The position numbers were made by a program, and so were the translations under genes. Under the pieces are notes generated by a model that did no database searches, was not told the DNA's origin, and saw nothing but the letters and a program-made list of their open reading frames with translations. A stretch of DNA of 43,991 nt, taken from NCBI GenBank assembly GCA_016185275.1, contig JACPNX010000034.1, positions 1 to 43,991 of the forward strand, in the 5' to 3' direction. This DNA is from Actinomycetota bacterium. GTDB lineage: Bacteria > Actinomycetota > Acidimicrobiia > Acidimicrobiales > Iamiaceae. This document shows positions 16,441 through 25,574 of the stretch, in pieces (the first letter of the stretch is position 1; every line of letters starts with the position of its first letter).

Positions 16441-18558
16441 ATGGACGGCATCGGGGCCGGCAGTGCGGCGGTCGTGCCGCCGGAGGGCGACCCCGGCGAT
16501 CTGCGCCACGACCCCGACCGGTTCCTGAACCGGGAGCTCTCCTGGCTCGACTTCAACGAGCGGGTGCTCGCCCTCGCCGACGGCGACATCCCGGTGCTGG
16601 AGCGGGCCAAGTTCTGCGCCATCTTCAGCCAGAACCTCGACGAGTTCTTCCAGGTCCGCGTGGCCGGTCTCATGGACCAGGCCGCAGCCGGCCTCGTCGC
16701 CCGCTCACCCGACGGCCGCACGGCGGAGGAGCAGCTCGACGCCGTGACCGCACGGGTGCGCCTGCTCAACGACCAGCTCGAGCGCGTGTTCCTCGAGCGG
16801 CTCGTGCCCGACCTGGCCGACGTGGGCATCGTCTTCTCCTCGTGGGACGATCTCGACGACGACGACCGCAAGTACCTGGTCGGCGAGTTCGAGTCGAGGA
16901 TCTTTCCGATCCTCACGCCCTTGGCCGTCGACCCGGGCCACCCGTTCCCGTACATCTCGAACCTGTCGCTGAACCTGGCGGTGCTCGTGCAGGACCCCGA
17001 GACGGGCCAACGCCGGTTCGCCCGCGTGAAGGTGCCCCCGGTGCTGCCGCGCTTCGTCGTCATGCCCGACGGCGAGCGGTTCGTGCCGCTCGAGCAGGTG
17101 ATCGCCGCCCACCTGGACCTGCTGTTCCCGGGCATGGTGATCGAGGACCACTACGCGTTCCGGGTCACCCGGAACGCGGACCTCACGCTCGAAGAGGACG
17201 AGGCCGACGACCTGCTCGCCGCCGTCGAGATGGAGCTCCGGCGGCGGCGCTTCGGCCGGGCCGTGCGCCTCGAGGTCGATGCCCACGTGAGCGCCGAGGT
17301 GCGGGAGCTGCTCGTGCGCGAGCTCGACCTGGACGAGGACGCCATCTTTCCGTACGTCGGTCCGCTCGACCTGAGCGGCCTGTGGTCCCTGCACGAGCTC
17401 GACCGCCCGGACCTGAAGGACGACCCCTGGGTGCCGGTCACCCAACCGCGCCTCGCGCCGGCGGACGGCGAGCCACCCGACCTGTTCGCCGCCCTGCGCG
17501 ACGGCGACCTGCTCGTGCACCACCCCTACGACTCGTTCTCCTCGTCGGTCGAGGAGTTCATCCGCGAGGCGGCCGGCGACCCCAAGGTGCTCGCGATCAA
17601 GCTCACGCTCTACCGGACCTCGGGTGACAGCCCCATCGTCGGATCGCTCATCCGGGCCGCCGAGCGGGGCAAGCAGGTCGCCGCCCTGGTGGAGCTCAAG
17701 GCCCGATTCGACGAGGCCAACAACATCGAGTGGGCCCGTGCCCTCGAAGAGGCCGGTGTCCACGTCACCTACGGGCTGGTCGGGCTCAAGACGCACACCA
17801 AGACGGCGCTCGTCGTGCGGGACGAGGGCGACTGCTTCCGCCGCTACTGCCACATCGGCACCGGCAACTACAACCCGAAGACGGCCAAGCTCTACGAGGA
17901 CCTGGGCCTGCTCAGCGCCGACTCGGCGCTCGGCTCGGACCTCACGCAGCTGTTCAACTTCCTGACCGGCTACGGCCGTGACGTCGAGTACGACAAGATC
18001 CTCGTGGCTCCCCGCTCGATGCGCGCCGCCCTCGCCGACCTGATCCGGGGCGAGATGCGGGCGCCCGCAGGCACGGGCCGGATCACCATGAAGATGAACA
18101 GCCTGGTCGACCCGGAGCTGATCGACCTGCTCTACGACGCGTCGCAAGCGGGTGTCGCCGTCGATCTCGTCGTGCGCGGGATCTGCTGCCTGCGGCCGGG
18201 AGTGCCGGGCCTGTCGGAGTGCATCGGCGTCCGCTCGCTCGTGGGGCGGTACCTCGAGCACAGCCGGATCTACCACTTCGCCAACGGAGGCGGCCCGGGC
18301 GAGCCCGCCTACTACATCGGCTCGGCCGACCTGATGCCTCGCAACCTCGATCGCCGGATCGAGGCGCTCGCACCCGTGGACGCGCCCGAGCTGCAGGAGC
18401 GCCTCGCCGAGATCCTCGACACCAACCTGCGCGACGACACGCTGGCCTGGGAGCTGGAGCCCGACGGTACGTGGCGCCACGTGGCCCGGGGCGGCACGTG
18501 CGACGTGCACCGGCGCCTGCAGGAGCTCGCGCTGGCGCGCTCGGCGCACCCGGCGTAG
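16441..18558 (+). CDS. ppk: Polyphosphate kinase
   Basis: The protein has 705 aa from ATG 16441, the usual length for Ppk1. It reversibly transfers the ATP gamma-phosphate to growing polyphosphate. The N-terminal domain begins RFLNRELSWLDFNERVLALA, a Ppk1 hallmark. The catalytic part contains KTHTKTALVV with His452, matching the autophosphorylated His435 of E. coli, and RYCHIGTGNYNPKTA with His471, matching His454 at the same 19-residue spacing. The gene lies between two pst systems, which fits storage of imported phosphate. I see no Pho box directly in front of it. No exopolyphosphatase is adjacent. Confidence 0.97.
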   Translation: MDGIGAGSAAVVPPEGDPGDLRHDPDRFLNRELSWLDFNERVLALADGDIPVLERAKFCAIFSQNLDEFFQVRVAGLMDQAAAGLVARSPDGRTAEEQLDAVTARVRLLNDQLERVFLERLVPDLADVGIVFSSWDDLDDDDRKYLVGEFESRIFPILTPLAVDPGHPFPYISNLSLNLAVLVQDPETGQRRFARVKVPPVLPRFVVMPDGERFVPLEQVIAAHLDLLFPGMVIEDHYAFRVTRNADLTLEEDEADDLLAAVEMELRRRRFGRAVRLEVDAHVSAEVRELLVRELDLDEDAIFPYVGPLDLSGLWSLHELDRPDLKDDPWVPVTQPRLAPADGEPPDLFAALRDGDLLVHHPYDSFSSSVEEFIREAAGDPKVLAIKLTLYRTSGDSPIVGSLIRAAERGKQVAALVELKARFDEANNIEWARALEEAGVHVTYGLVGLKTHTKTALVVRDEGDCFRRYCHIGTGNYNPKTAKLYEDLGLLSADSALGSDLTQLFNFLTGYGRDVEYDKILVAPRSMRAALADLIRGEMRAPAGTGRITMKMNSLVDPELIDLLYDASQAGVAVDLVVRGICCLRPGVPGLSECIGVRSLVGRYLEHSRIYHFANGGGPGEPAYYIGSADLMPRNLDRRIEALAPVDAPELQERLAEILDTNLRDDTLAWELEPDGTWRHVARGGTCDVHRRLQELALARSAHPA

Positions 18559-18628
18559 GACCGATCCCGGCGTCGAACACCGGGCCCGTGCGGGCGGCCG
18601 TCCGAGCCGCGGCGCCCCGGCCGGACAC

Positions 18629-18658
18629 CTCCCGGACGGCGCATCGTCACGCCGGGAG
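18629..18658. terminator. Possible ppk terminator hairpin
   Basis: CTCCCGG (18629-18635) and CCGGGAG (18652-18658) form a 7-bp perfect stem with a 16-nt loop, 70 bases after the ppk stop and before the Pho box. It is modest in strength and lacks a U-tract. Confidence 0.4.
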
Positions 18659-18706
18659 GAGCATCGCCCTCGACGAGGGCCGATCGAGCCGTCGCCGACG
18701 GCGAAC

Positions 18707-18739
18707 GTTACCGGGCCGTTCACCCCTCGTTCACCTCGC
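18707..18739 (+). promoter_or_regulatory. Pho box: three tandem 11-nt units upstream of pstS
   Basis: Contiguous units GTTACCGGGCC, GTTCACCCCTC and GTTCACCTCGC start exactly 11 bases apart. A fourth GTTCACC occurs at 18752, out of register by one base. The two central units match the GTTCACC core of PhoP/RegX3 sites closely. The box ends 95 bases before the pstS start. It should make the pst-pho operon phosphate-starvation inducible through the PhoR/PhoB pair encoded in the same operon. Confidence 0.85.
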
Positions 18740-18833
18740 CACCCCCGGATCGTTCACCGAGCCTCCGTACCGTCACGACCGGCGCTCGTCCCACGCGCCG
18801 CCACCGCACCCCGGCCCCCAGGAGGGCACTGCC

Positions 18834-19934
18834 TTGATCCACTCCAAGCGCCGGCTGACCACGGTCGCCGTCCTCGTCGCCGCGATGTCCCTGCTCGCCG
18901 CCGGCTGCGGCGGCAAGTCCGACACGTCGAGCACCGGTACCGCGACCACGCTCACCCCGAAAGGGTCGAGCTCGATGGCGAGCCTCACCGGCAGCCTCAC
19001 CGGCGGCGGCTCGTCCTTCCAGGACGGGTTCGACCAGCGGGCCATCGCCGACTTCTCGAAGGTCGCACCCAAGGCCAACGTCGTCTACCAGAAGTCCGGT
19101 TCCTCCGACGGCAAGAAGGCCCTCGCCGACGGCACCGTCGACTTCGCCGGGTCGGACTCCCTGATCAAGCCCGAGGAGACCCTGAACGCCAAGAAGGCCG
19201 ACGTGCTCTACTTCCCGACGGTGGTGGCGCCGATCACGGTGTCCTACAACGTCAAGGGCGTGACCGACCTCCGGCTCAGCGGCGACACCGTGGCGAAGAT
19301 CTTCGCCGCGAAGATCACCACCTGGAACGACCCCGCGATCAAGGCCGACAACCCCGGCACGACCCTGCCCTCGACGAGCATCACGGTGGTCCACCGCTCC
19401 GACGGCTCGGGCACCACGTCCAACTTCACGAAGTACCTCGTCGCCGCCGCCCCCGGCTCGTGGACGCTCGGGTCCGGTGACTCCGTCCAATGGCCAGCCA
19501 GCACCCAGGGCGCCGAGAAGAACTCGGGCGTGGCCACGGTGATCAGCCAGACCGACGGTGCCATCGGCTACGTCGACCTGGCCGACGCGGCCAAGAGCAA
19601 CCTCGACGTCGCCGCCATCAAGAACAAGGCCGGCAAGTTCGTCAAGCCCACGCCGGCCGGAGCCAGCGCGGCTGCCGCCGGAGCCACGGTGGCCGCCGAC
19701 CTGACCTACAACCCCATCGACGCCTCCGGTGACGCGGCGTACCCCATCACCTCGCCCACGTACGTGCTGGTGTACAAGACGCAGACCGACCCGGCGAAGG
19801 CCAAGCTGCTCAAGGCCTTCATCCGGTTCATGCTCACCGACGAGCAGGCGGTCGCCGGCAACGTGCTCTACGCCCCGCTGCCCAAGAGCCTGGCGGCCAA
19901 GGCGGTCAGCCAGCTCGACCAGATCGGCACCTGA
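18834..19934 (+). CDS. pstS: Phosphate-binding lipoprotein PstS (canonical pst system)
   Basis: The protein has 366 aa from TTG 18834, seven bases after a strong AGGAGGG; the frame upstream is an intergenic shadow. A lipoprotein signal peptide ends LLAAGC with Cys25 as the lipidation site. The mature protein has the PstS motifs GGGSSFQDGF, DFAGSDSLI (with the Ser-Asp phosphate contact) and HRSDGSGTTSNF, all intact. It captures phosphate outside the membrane and delivers it to PstCA. It is separated from pstC by a strong hairpin, which would allow PstS to be made in excess over the permease. Confidence 0.96.
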   Translation: MIHSKRRLTTVAVLVAAMSLLAAGCGGKSDTSSTGTATTLTPKGSSSMASLTGSLTGGGSSFQDGFDQRAIADFSKVAPKANVVYQKSGSSDGKKALADGTVDFAGSDSLIKPEETLNAKKADVLYFPTVVAPITVSYNVKGVTDLRLSGDTVAKIFAAKITTWNDPAIKADNPGTTLPSTSITVVHRSDGSGTTSNFTKYLVAAAPGSWTLGSGDSVQWPASTQGAEKNSGVATVISQTDGAIGYVDLADAAKSNLDVAAIKNKAGKFVKPTPAGASAAAAGATVAADLTYNPIDASGDAAYPITSPTYVLVYKTQTDPAKAKLLKAFIRFMLTDEQAVAGNVLYAPLPKSLAAKAVSQLDQIGT

Positions 19935-19943
19935 ACCCGGTGA

Positions 19944-19971
19944 GGCGGGGCCGCGCCCGAGCGGCCCCGCC
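19944..19971 (+). terminator. Attenuator-like hairpin between pstS and pstC
   Basis: GGCGGGGCCGC (19944-19954) and GCGGCCCCGCC (19961-19971) form a perfect 11-bp stem with a 6-nt loop, starting 9 bases after the pstS stop. Direct repeats of CGTCCCGTCCG type follow. As there is no visible promoter before pstC, partial read-through or 3' protection of the pstS transcript is the likely role. Confidence 0.75.
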
Positions 19972-20032
19972 CCCCGTCCCGTCCGCCCCCCGTCCCGTCC
20001 GGACCCGGCCCCGCCCCGATCGTCGGAGTGCC

Positions 20033-20998
20033 ATGACCACCTCCACGGAACGACTCGACGACATCACGGCCCCTGGCCGGGGTGGGCGCGCGGACTCGGC
20101 GTTCCGCAGCCTCGCCCTCGTCGCGGGTCTCAGTGTGCTCGCCATCCTGGCGCTCATCGCGGTGACCACGACGCAGCAGGGCTGGCGGGCGTTCACCGTG
20201 CTGGGCGGGCGCTACTGGTTCGGCGCGACGTGGAACCCCCAGGCCGGGCGCTTCGGGATCCTCCCGCTCGTGTACGGCACGTTCCTGGTCGCCACGATCG
20301 CGGTGGTCGCCGCCGTGCCCGTCAGCCTCGGCATCGCCCTGTTCTCCACCGAGGTGTGCCCGCGGCGGCTGCGCACGGTCACCGTCACCGTGATCGACGT
20401 GCTGGCGGCGGTGCCCTCGGTCGTGTTCGGGCTGTGGGGCTTTCGCGTGCTGGCCCCGCGCATCCGCGGCGTGTACGCCGCCATCCACGGTGCGCTGGGC
20501 TCGGTGCCCGGGCTCGGCCGCCTCTTCGGCACGTCGTCGGGGCGCAGCTTCATGACCGCCGGCCTCGTCGTGGGCCTCATGATCACGCCGATCGTGACCG
20601 CCGTGACCCGTGAGGTGTTCGCCACCGTGCCCCGCAACGACAAGGAGGGCGCCCTCGCCCTCGGCGCCACCCGCTGGGAGATGATCCGCGGTGTGGTGTT
20701 CCCCCACTCGACGGGCGGCATCTCGGGTGCCGTCATGCTGGGTCTGGGCCGGGCGCTCGGCGAGACGATCGCCGTCGTGCTCCTGGTGGGCGCCAACCCC
20801 CGCTTCGGCGCCAACCTGTTCGGAACCGGCGAGACCATGCCGGCGCAGATCGCCCGCCAGCTCAACGAGGCCGGACCGCTGTTCCGCTCCGCGCTCGTGG
20901 GCCTGGGCGTCGTGCTGTTCATCGTCACCATCGCGGTCAACTCCTCGGCGCGCGCCCTCGTCACGTTCATCGACCGGCGTACGAGGGGGGCCACGTGA
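20033..20998 (+). CDS. pstC: Phosphate ABC transporter permease PstC (canonical system)
   Basis: The protein has 321 aa from ATG 20033 with CGGAG upstream; the frame is open earlier but Pro/Arg-rich and non-coding in style. Six membrane helices are visible, with the coupling loop [26 protein letters not shown] and [17 protein letters not shown]. The external loop after helix 1 (WNPQAGRFGI) parallels the other PstC in this window. The stop overlaps the pstA start (GTGA). Confidence 0.95.
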   Translation: MTTSTERLDDITAPGRGGRADSAFRSLALVAGLSVLAILALIAVTTTQQGWRAFTVLGGRYWFGATWNPQAGRFGILPLVYGTFLVATIAVVAAVPVSLGIALFSTEVCPRRLRTVTVTVIDVLAAVPSVVFGLWGFRVLAPRIRGVYAAIHGALGSVPGLGRLFGTSSGRSFMTAGLVVGLMITPIVTAVTREVFATVPRNDKEGALALGATRWEMIRGVVFPHSTGGISGAVMLGLGRALGETIAVVLLVGANPRFGANLFGTGETMPAQIARQLNEAGPLFRSALVGLGVVLFIVTIAVNSSARALVTFIDRRTRGAT

Positions 20999-21975
20999 CG
21001 GCGACGGCCGCGCCGGCCCGCCCCGCCGGTCCGGCGCGGTCGGACGACGTGCGGATCTCGACGATGAGCCGGCGCCGCCGTGTGCGCGACCGCCTGGCGT
21101 CGGTGCTCATGGTCGTCGCCTTCGGAGTGGCCGTGGTGCCGCTCGGGTTCGTCATCGTGAACGTGGCCCAGCAGGGCCTGAAGGTGATGAGCCCCGGTCT
21201 GTTGACCCGCACCATCCCGCCGGACACGAGCTCCAACGACCTGTCCAACGACACCATCGCCAAGTACGGCGGCACCGCGTCCACGACGGAGACGACGGCG
21301 GCGCTGGGCATCGGTCCGGCCATCGTCGGCACCGCTCTCACCACGCTCGGGGCCAGCGCCCTCGCCATCCCCCTCGGCATCCTCGGCGCCATCTACCTCC
21401 ACGAGTACGGCCGCCGCCGGCGCTTGGCCCGCTTCGTGCGGTTCATGACCGACGTGATGGTCGGCGTGCCGTCGGTGGTGATGGGCGTGTTCGTCTACGC
21501 GATCTGGGTCGTGCCGCGGGGCGTGGGCGGGAGATCCGCGCTGGCCGCCTCGTTCGCCCTCGGCTGCCTGATGCTGCCCATCGTGGTGCGCTCCACGGAG
21601 GAGATGCTGCGCCTCGTGCCCGATACGTTGCGCGAGGCCAGCGCGGCGCTCGGCATCCGGACCTGGCGCACGACGGTCACCGTGGTGCTGCCGGCGGCCG
21701 CGCCCGGCATTGTCTCCGGCTCCATGCTGGCGGTGGCCCGGGCCGCCGGTGAGACCGCGCCCGTGCTGTTCACCATCGGCGCCGCCTACCGCTACAACTG
21801 GGGTCTGTCAGGCGGCAACACCTCGCTGTCGCTGTTCATCTACAACCAGGCGAGCCTGACCGGAGCCACCTCGCTGCGCCTGGCGTGGGCCGCTGCGCTC
21901 ACGCTCATCACGATCGTCGTGGTCGTGACCCTCATCGCCCGCACCATCAGCACCCGCGCGACGACCCTCCACTGA
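20995..21975 (+). CDS. pstA: Phosphate ABC transporter permease PstA (canonical system)
   Basis: The protein has 326 aa from GTG 20995, 4-bp overlap with pstC. The PstA-specific coupling loop [24 protein letters not shown] is followed by [13 protein letters not shown]. Six helices and a long external loop after helix 1 ([20 protein letters not shown]) are visible. It lacks the extended tail of the first system's PstA. pstB follows after 28 bases. Confidence 0.95.
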   Translation: MTATAAPARPAGPARSDDVRISTMSRRRRVRDRLASVLMVVAFGVAVVPLGFVIVNVAQQGLKVMSPGLLTRTIPPDTSSNDLSNDTIAKYGGTASTTETTAALGIGPAIVGTALTTLGASALAIPLGILGAIYLHEYGRRRRLARFVRFMTDVMVGVPSVVMGVFVYAIWVVPRGVGGRSALAASFALGCLMLPIVVRSTEEMLRLVPDTLREASAALGIRTWRTTVTVVLPAAAPGIVSGSMLAVARAAGETAPVLFTIGAAYRYNWGLSGGNTSLSLFIYNQASLTGATSLRLAWAAALTLITIVVVVTLIARTISTRATTLH

Positions 21976-22003
21976 GCCCGTGCGCACCACCCAGGACGTC
22001 CCC

Positions 22004-22876
22004 ATGACCGGCGAACCGGCAAGCCCGACCATCGACCTGACCGCCCGCGCGCCGCGGCCCGCTCCGGCCGGCGCCGAGCGCGGGGCCGACGAGACGGTCG
22101 TCTTCGACGTGTGCGACGTCAGCGTCCACTACGGCACGTTCCGGGCCGTGCGGAACGTCTCCATGACCATCAGGCGCCAGGAGATCACCGCCTTCATCGG
22201 GCCCTCGGGGTGCGGCAAGACCACGATGCTGCGCGCCTTCAACCGGATGCACGACCTGACCGAGGGCGCCCGGGTGGAGGGCACCATCGACTACCACGGC
22301 GTCGACCTCTACGACCCGAAGGTGAATCCCGTCGAGGTCCGGCGCCGCATCGGCATGGTGTTCCAGAAGCCGAACCCGTTCCCCAAGTCGATCTACGACA
22401 ACGTGGCCTACGGGCCGCGCCTCGGCGGTCTGGCCAAGCGGTCCGAGCTCGACGACGTGGTGGAGCGGGCGCTCGTGCGGGCCGCCCTGTGGGACGAGGT
22501 CAAGGACCGGCTCAAGCGCTCGGCCCTCGGGCTGTCCGGTGGCCAGCAGCAACGGCTGTGCATCGCCCGCACCGTCGCCGTGGAGCCGGAGGTCATCCTC
22601 ATGGACGAGCCCTGCTCGGCGCTCGACCCGATCGCCACCGGGCGCATCGAGGACCTCATGGAGGAGATGAAGCGCGACTTCACGATCCTCATCGTCACCC
22701 ACAACATGCAGCAGGCCGCCCGGGTGAGCGACCGCTGCGCCTTCTTCACCACCGAGGTCAACGAGCGCAGCGACACCCGCACGGGCGTGCTCGTGGAGTT
22801 CGACCGCACCGAGCAGATGTTCTCCAACCCCTCCGACGAGCGGACGGAGAACTACGTGACCGGCCGGTTCGGCTGA
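22004..22876 (+). CDS. pstB: Phosphate ABC transporter ATPase PstB (canonical system)
   Basis: The protein has 290 aa from ATG 22004, seven bases after AGGA; an in-frame GTG at 21980 is an alternative start. Walker [11 protein letters not shown]-loop [10 protein letters not shown], signature LSGGQQQR, Walker B VILMDEP and VTHNMQQ are all intact, and it ends ENYVTGRFG as PstB proteins do. It hydrolyses ATP to drive PstCA. The two PstB proteins here share the core but differ at the N-terminus, suggesting an old duplication or separate acquisition. It is followed at once by phoU. Confidence 0.96.
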   Translation: MTGEPASPTIDLTARAPRPAPAGAERGADETVVFDVCDVSVHYGTFRAVRNVSMTIRRQEITAFIGPSGCGKTTMLRAFNRMHDLTEGARVEGTIDYHGVDLYDPKVNPVEVRRRIGMVFQKPNPFPKSIYDNVAYGPRLGGLAKRSELDDVVERALVRAALWDEVKDRLKRSALGLSGGQQQRLCIARTVAVEPEVILMDEPCSALDPIATGRIEDLMEEMKRDFTILIVTHNMQQAARVSDRCAFFTTEVNERSDTRTGVLVEFDRTEQMFSNPSDERTENYVTGRFG

Positions 22877-22884
22877 CCGATCCC

Positions 22885-23553
22885 GTGGCCGCCCTCCGCC
22901 ACGGCTTCACCGCCGAGCTCGATCAGCTCCGCCTCCAGGCGGAGCTGATGGCCGTGCGCGTCGACCAGAACCTCGAACGCATGCGCACCGTGCTCGCCAC
23001 CGGCGCGCCCGGTGTGGCCGAGGCCGCGGTCCGCGCCGACGACGACGTCGACGCCATGAACGTGTCGCTCACCGAGCGCTGCTACGACCTGATCGCACGG
23101 GAGCAACCGGTCGCCGGCGACCTGCGCTTCGTCGTGTCCGTGCTGCGCATCCTCGGCGAGCTCGAGCGCGTCGGCGACCTGGCCCTGCGCGTCGTGAAGC
23201 TCGCCCCGGAATGGGACCTGCTGCACCGTCACCCGGCCAGCTTCGACCTGCTGGAGTCGATGGCCGACGTCGCCGTCGACCAGTACCGCCTGGCCCTGCG
23301 GGCCTGGGCCACCCAGGAGCTCACGCTCGCCCACGAGCTGGTGGGCTCGGCTCGCGTGATGGACCCGCTGACCGAGCGCCTGATGCGCGAGCTGCTGGCG
23401 CTGGAGGGACCCGATGCGGTGCCGTGCGCGCTGCGTAGCCTGGTGGCCGGCCGATCGCTCGACCGGATCGCCGACCACGCCGCCGTGATCGGGGCCCGTC
23501 TCCGGTACCTGCTCACCGGCGACCCCGACCACCTGGCAACGGAGATCCGCTGA
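22885..23553 (+). CDS. phoU: PhoU-family phosphate regulator, first copy
   Basis: The protein has 222 aa from GTG 22885; an in-frame CTG overlapping the pstB stop would add four residues. All-helical with the two PhoU three-helix bundles: the first has RADDDVDAMNVSLTERCYDLIAREQPVAGDLRFV and LGELERVGDLA, the second RSLDRIADHAAVIGARLRYLLTGD. PhoU links the Pst transporter to PhoR and keeps the regulon off when phosphate is plentiful. It binds metals through the E/DxxRxGD-type motifs, both seen here. It lies two bases before a second phoU. Confidence 0.92.
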   Translation: MAALRHGFTAELDQLRLQAELMAVRVDQNLERMRTVLATGAPGVAEAAVRADDDVDAMNVSLTERCYDLIAREQPVAGDLRFVVSVLRILGELERVGDLALRVVKLAPEWDLLHRHPASFDLLESMADVAVDQYRLALRAWATQELTLAHELVGSARVMDPLTERLMRELLALEGPDAVPCALRSLVAGRSLDRIADHAAVIGARLRYLLTGDPDHLATEIR

Positions 23554-23555
23554 GG

Positions 23556-24359
23556 ATGGGCGAGATGGACATCCGCAAGGCCTTCCACCAGCAGCTCGAG
23601 GACATCACCCGCGACCTCGTGCGCATGGCGGCCATCGTCACCGAGTCGCTGCCGCACGTCACCGAAGCCCTCCTCGACGGAGACCTGGCCGAGGCGCAGC
23701 GCCTCATCGACGGCGACGACCTGCTCGACGCCTTGACCCTCGAGGTCGAGGAGCGTTGCTACCGGGTCCTGGCGCTCCAGAACCCCATGGCCAGCGACCT
23801 GCGGTCGATCATCACCGCCATCCGCATGGCCTCGGAGATCGAGCGCTCCGGCGACCTGGTGTCCAACATCGCCAAGGCGGCCCGGCGCATCTACGGCGCC
23901 GAGCTGCGGCCCCGCCTGCGCGGGCTGATCGGCCAGATGGGCGACGAGGCGACACGGCTGCTGCGCCTCGCCATCGACTCCTATGCCGACCACGACGCGG
24001 CCCTGGCTGCGGCCCTCGACGACCTCGACGACCGGCTCGACACCGTCCACCACGAGTTCATCGAGGCGCTCTTCGAGGAGCGGGGCGACGAGTCGCTCCC
24101 ACTCCAGGTGGCGGTGCAGATGGCGCTCATCGGGCGGTACTACGAGCGGATCGGCGACCACGCCGTGAACATCGGCGAGCGCGTCCGCTACATGGTCACC
24201 GGCTGGTTGCCCGAGCACACCGGGGCGGCGCGCGAGGAGGCCAAGCGTCGCGGCGCGCTCCCCGGCCTGGACCGCGCGACGGCACCGGGCGCCGACCCGC
24301 TCCCCGAGGAGTCGGAGCAGCCACCACCACCGGGCCGCTCGGCTGCGCCGCCCACGTGA
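23556..24359 (+). CDS. phoU: PhoU-family phosphate regulator, second copy
   Basis: The protein has 267 aa from ATG 23556; ATG 23565 is an alternative. It starts with the PhoU-like MDIRKAFHQQLEDITRDLVRM and has the metal-site motifs ASEIERSGDLVSNIAK and YYERIGDHAVNIGERVRYMVTG in the two bundles. It carries a ~45-residue C-terminal Pro/Glu-rich tail not found in ordinary PhoU (~220 aa). It matches the classical PhoU consensus better than the preceding copy. Having two different PhoU proteins in one operon suggests division of labour, for example one with PhoR and one with PstB, but this is inference. Confidence 0.93.
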   Translation: MGEMDIRKAFHQQLEDITRDLVRMAAIVTESLPHVTEALLDGDLAEAQRLIDGDDLLDALTLEVEERCYRVLALQNPMASDLRSIITAIRMASEIERSGDLVSNIAKAARRIYGAELRPRLRGLIGQMGDEATRLLRLAIDSYADHDAALAAALDDLDDRLDTVHHEFIEALFEERGDESLPLQVAVQMALIGRYYERIGDHAVNIGERVRYMVTGWLPEHTGAAREEAKRRGALPGLDRATAPGADPLPEESEQPPPPGRSAAPPT

Positions 24360-24371
24360 GGAGCTGAGCCG

Positions 24372-25574
24372 ATGCGCACCCTGGTGACCGACGGCGTGAG
24401 CTCGCTGGTCGCCGCGGCGGGGGGAGCCATCGCCGCTGGCGCCGTGGCCGCCCTGCTGTGGCTCCGGATGCGGCGCCGCCTGGCGGGCCTGGCGCGTGAG
24501 GTGGACGCGGTCGGGCGCGAGCTCGCCGCCGCCCGCTCCGGGCACGAGGCCACCCGGGCCCGCAGCGCCGTCCTCCGGCGCGCCCTCGACGCCATCCCCC
24601 AAGGCGTGGTGATCGGCGACGCCGACGGTGTGGTCGCCTTGCGGAACGGGCCGGCGAGCGCCTTTTCGACCGCACGCCACGGCGAGGCGTTGGTGGAGGC
24701 GGCGATCGACGAGCTGCTCGCCGCGGCGGCCAAGGGCAGCGAGGGTCGGCGCAGCGTCGAGCTGTTCGGGCCGCCCCGCCGGGTGCTCGACCTCGTGGCC
24801 ATCCCGCTCGGCCGGGGGGGCGGCGTGGTGGTCATCGACGACGTGACCGAGCGGCACCGGGTCGACGAGGTGCGGCGCGACTTCGTGGCCAACATCAGCC
24901 ACGAGCTCAAGACCCCCATCGGCGCCATCGGCCTGCTGGCCGAGACGATGCTCGACGAGCCCGACGCGCAGGTCGCCCACCGCCTGGCCGCCCGCGTCGT
25001 CGACGAGGCGTTCCGCGTCGGGCGCACCATCGACGACCTGCTCGAGCTCTCGCGCATCGAGGCGCGGGAGCGGCCGAGCCGCGAGCCGGTGACCGTGCCG
25101 ATGGCCGTGGCCGAGGCGGTCGACCGGCTGCGACCGGCCGCCGACCTGCGCGGGGTGCACATCCACGTGCGCGAGGCCTCGCCCCGCCTCACGGTCCTGG
25201 GCGACCGCCGCCAGCTCGTCTCCGCGCTGACGAACCTGCTCGACAACGCGGTCAAGTACTCCGACCGCGGCTCCGCGGTGGAGGTGCGGGCCCGAACCGA
25301 CGGTGTGCGGACCGAGATCGACGTCGAGGACCACGGGATCGGCATCCCCGCCCGTGACCTCGAGCGCATCTTCGAGCGCTTCTACCGGGTCGACCGGGCG
25401 CGGAGCCGCGACACGGGCGGCACCGGCCTCGGCCTGGCCATCGTGCGCCACGTGGCGCAGAACCTCGACGGCGACGTCCGGGTCCGGTCGCGCGAGGGGG
25501 CGGGCTCGACCTTCACGCTGGTCCTCCCCGCCGGTCCCGGGCCTGTGGCGCTGCCCGCCGCGGAGGCCGGATGA
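24372..25574 (+). CDS. phoR: Phosphate-sensing histidine kinase (PhoR/SenX3 type)
   Basis: The protein has 400 aa from ATG 24372. One N-terminal membrane helix (~9-33) precedes a short PAS-like region (~55-160, DAIPQGVVIGDADGVVALRN). The HisKA box is FVANISHELKTPIGAI with His177 as phosphoacceptor. The ATPase domain has an N-box (NLLDNAVKYSD), G1 (VEDHGIGIP), F-box (IFERFYRVD) and G2 (GGTGLGLAI). There is no periplasmic sensor domain, as in PhoR/SenX3, which read phosphate through Pst and PhoU. The stop overlaps the regulator gene start (ATGA). Confidence 0.95.
   Translation: MRTLVTDGVSSLVAAAGGAIAAGAVAALLWLRMRRRLAGLAREVDAVGRELAAARSGHEATRARSAVLRRALDAIPQGVVIGDADGVVALRNGPASAFSTARHGEALVEAAIDELLAAAAKGSEGRRSVELFGPPRRVLDLVAIPLGRGGGVVVIDDVTERHRVDEVRRDFVANISHELKTPIGAIGLLAETMLDEPDAQVAHRLAARVVDEAFRVGRTIDDLLELSRIEARERPSREPVTVPMAVAEAVDRLRPAADLRGVHIHVREASPRLTVLGDRRQLVSALTNLLDNAVKYSDRGSAVEVRARTDGVRTEIDVEDHGIGIPARDLERIFERFYRVDRARSRDTGGTGLGLAIVRHVAQNLDGDVRVRSREGAGSTFTLVLPAGPGPVALPAAEAG

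Noticed and set aside
16341..17135. N-terminal extension of the hypothetical minus gene at 15888
   Set aside because: This part overlaps ppk and has shadow composition (Ser/Arg-rich). Protein-like sequence starts at ATG 16340.
16705..18723. Long minus-strand open frame antisense to ppk (672 aa)
   Set aside because: It is the reverse-complement shadow of Ppk1, without an RBS or recognisable domain. Long spurious frames are expected at this GC content.
22111..22884. Extended frame upstream of the first phoU
   Set aside because: It is an out-of-frame shadow of pstB. The PhoU similarity begins near GTG 22885.
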